DNA of 41,885 nucleotides from contig WRAW01000015.1 of assembly GCA_009780015.1 (NCBI GenBank), positions 1-41,885 on the forward strand. The letters are read 5' to 3'. Positions 40,627 through 41,885 of this stretch are shown in pieces. Under the pieces are notes generated by a model that was given only the letters and a program-made list of their open reading frames with translations, was not told the origin of the DNA and searched no databases. The stretch's first letter is position 1. Each line of letters starts with the position of its first letter. The position numbers and the translations under genes were made by a program. Source of the stretch: Defluviitaleaceae bacterium (GTDB lineage: Bacteria > Bacillota > Clostridia > Lachnospirales > WRAA01).

Positions 40627-41406
40627 TTATAGGATTCCGCTGGGATTCCAGCCGCTTTCGATCAGCTTGCGGTAGATGGGGCGCCTTCTGAAGAACAATT
40701 CGGATATCAACAGCGACTCCGCCACGGCTCGCAGGAGCTGACGGCGCTGCCATGAAGGGCACTCGCACGCCGAGAGCATTATTTCGGCGGCCTCGGCGCT
40801 TACGGCGGCGGTGCGCCGCAAGACGTCGTCCACCATTTGGTTCAGCCTTTCCCTGTATAGATAACCCTCGAATATCGGACTTCCGCTGAACTCTTGCTCA
40901 TTGATGACATCGACCACATGCGGCATGATGCTTGCGCTTATATCGCTCATGAGATGGTGAGCATAATCGAGATCGTACTCCTTTTTGGCGTGACGCTCGG
41001 GGCCGGAGTAGCCGATAGGATTTGGAAAGTCGGCAGGCGGCGGGTTGGAGGCTTGGGACTCAATAGGCGGATGATTTATTGATGCTTCGTTCGATGCTAT
41101 TGTCGCAGGCGTGTGCGTTGTGATCGGCGTATAGCTCAGGATAGCCGCAACGCCTTGCTCGGATATGGGCGGGATTTCCGCGCGGCCGGCTTCGCACGCG
41201 CACGATCCGCATTTTGTGTCGCTTGCAAGTGAGTCAACATAGCCTTTGTAATGTGGCCAGCCCTTGCCTATATCGGGGCTTACGGATTTTTCCCTGACGG
41301 ATGATTTCTGTATTTTGTTGGATTGCGGTTCCCTGGTCTTGCTGAACTCCAAAAACTCAATTAACATCGCCTCGAGCTCCGTTGGCTTCGAGTTGTAATA
41401 ATACAT
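40627..41406 (-). CDS. Conserved-looking protein of unknown function
   Basis: 259 residues from the ATG at 41406, preceded by GGGAGGA. I do not recognise it. Three parts are visible: a short N-terminal segment (MYYYNSKPTELEAMLIEFL) likely to be helical; a middle part rich in Pro, Ser, Thr and Ile with no clear fold and containing CGSCAC; and a helical C-terminal 110 residues with SACECPSWQRRQLLRAV and ELFFRRRPIYRKL. There is no signal peptide or membrane segment. It is divergent from dnaG. Confidence 0.6.
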   Translation of the reverse strand: MYYYNSKPTELEAMLIEFLEFSKTREPQSNKIQKSSVREKSVSPDIGKGWPHYKGYVDSLASDTKCGSCACEAGRAEIPPISEQGVAAILSYTPITTHTPATIASNEASINHPPIESQASNPPPADFPNPIGYSGPERHAKKEYDLDYAHHLMSDISASIMPHVVDVINEQEFSGSPIFEGYLYRERLNQMVDDVLRRTAAVSAEAAEIMLSACECPSWQRRQLLRAVAESLLISELFFRRRPIYRKLIESGWNPSGIL

Positions 41407-41452
41407 AGACAATCCTCCCAAAACGACTTATCTCATACAATATATGCCGATA

Positions 41453-41478
41453 TCTATTTTTGCGCCAGCAAAAATAGA
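41453..41478. promoter_or_regulatory. Palindrome between divergent genes
   Basis: TCTATTTTTGC and GCAAAAATAGA form a perfect 11-bp stem with a GCCA loop. It lies between the divergent start of the 259-residue gene and dnaG. It may be an operator for one or both; it has the shape of a terminator, but no gene ends here. Confidence 0.45.
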
Positions 41479-41528
41479 GGGATTAGCAGACGCGTGTCGA
41501 ATATTATACCTAGTAGGAGCGGATAGAC

Positions 41529-41885
41529 ATGACGCTGAAACGATATCCTCAGGAGACAATCGAAGACATCCGCCACGGAAACGATATCGTGGACGTCGTG
41601 TCCGGCTATGTAAGTCTTTCAAACAAGGGCGGGCGGTTATTCGGACTGTGCCCGTTTCACAGGGAGAAGTCGCCGTCGTTTTCCGTCTCTCGTGAGCGGC
41701 AGCTTTACCATTGTTTCGGCTGCGGCGCGTCGGGAAATGTGATAAGTTTTGTTATGCAGATCGAAAACTTTGTGTTTCTGGACGCGGTGAGATTCCTGGC
41801 GGATCGCATAGGCTACACGTTGCCGGAGCTTGGGGACGCGGTTGCCGCCGCGCGCGCCTCTGCCGTAAAGGAGCGAATTCTTGAA
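41529..41885 (+). CDS. dnaG: DNA primase, N-terminal part (cut by window edge)
   Basis: The first 119 residues of DnaG. The N-terminal zinc-binding domain is complete: CPFHREKSPSF, then YHCFGCGASGNVISF, the CHC2 zinc finger that binds template DNA and guides primer synthesis. The start of the catalytic core lies beyond the window. GGAG at 41516-41519 is 9 bases before the ATG. Confidence 0.93.
   Translation, partial: MTLKRYPQETIEDIRHGNDIVDVVSGYVSLSNKGGRLFGLCPFHREKSPSFSVSRERQLYHCFGCGASGNVISFVMQIENFVFLDAVRFLADRIGYTLPELGDAVAAARASAVKERILE

Overview
The window looks like part of the chromosome of a strictly anaerobic member of the Clostridia. It has dense co-directional operons with overlapping stops and starts, GGAGG-type ribosome binding sites, several TTG/GTG starts, a PyrK/PyrDB-type pyrimidine operon, and a large block of [FeFe]-hydrogenase and flavin-based electron-bifurcation genes. 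No tRNA, rRNA, CRISPR array, prophage or transposase gene was seen. Most of the window has moderate to high GC, but about 9.4-11.3 kb is visibly AT-rich and has a different gene content.

Layout. 0.3-8.3 kb (+): a QueG-like Fe-S protein, a PTS EIIC-like membrane protein, an RsmF-type RNA methyltransferase, a GlpA/GlpB-like flavoprotein pair, an RlmL-type methyltransferase, a DUF1905 protein and a GNAT acetyltransferase, converging on a DegV gene (8.5-9.3 kb, -). 9.4-11.3 kb: an AT-rich patch with a small secreted protein and two related small genes of unknown function, one of them frameshifted. 12.0-19.2 kb (+): a sensory-type (group C) [FeFe]-hydrogenase homologue with a PAS domain, a SpoIIE-type phosphatase, then the trimeric bifurcating hydrogenase hydC-hydB-hydA and a small 2Fe-2S ferredoxin. 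19.6-25.3 kb (+): a second NuoE/NuoF pair followed by an 1154-residue fusion of 2Fe-2S, GltD/NfnB, ferredoxin and formate-dehydrogenase-like domains, best read as a Sporomusa-type (Stn) bifurcating transhydrogenase. 25.5-31.6 kb (+): a complete pyrB-I-C-F-K-D-E operon behind a strong promoter, a predicted 40-codon leader peptide and an intrinsic terminator, arranged like an enterobacterial pyrBI attenuator. 31.6-32.4 kb (+): a HAD phosphatase. 32.5-39.3 kb (-): a peptide/opine/nickel-type ABC importer operon ending in an MTA/SAH-deaminase-like amidohydrolase, with a divergent LysR gene. 40.6-41.4 kb (-): an unrecognised gene. 41.5 kb to the end (+): the start of dnaG.

How the parts fit. The 12-25 kb block would let the cell exchange electrons between H2, ferredoxin, NADH and NADPH. 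The sensory hydrogenase and phosphatase upstream are a plausible H2-responsive control module. The pyr operon makes UMP de novo and appears to be controlled by leader-peptide attenuation.

The least expected structure is a scattered set of small palindromic elements with two kinds of ends: GRRCCTG ends flanked by TAA or TTA repeats, and GGGYGTG ends flanked by TA. The larger ones are mosaics that share the same internal hairpin modules in different orders even when their ends differ. One sits in the TA shared by two convergent stop codons, so that both stops are preserved.
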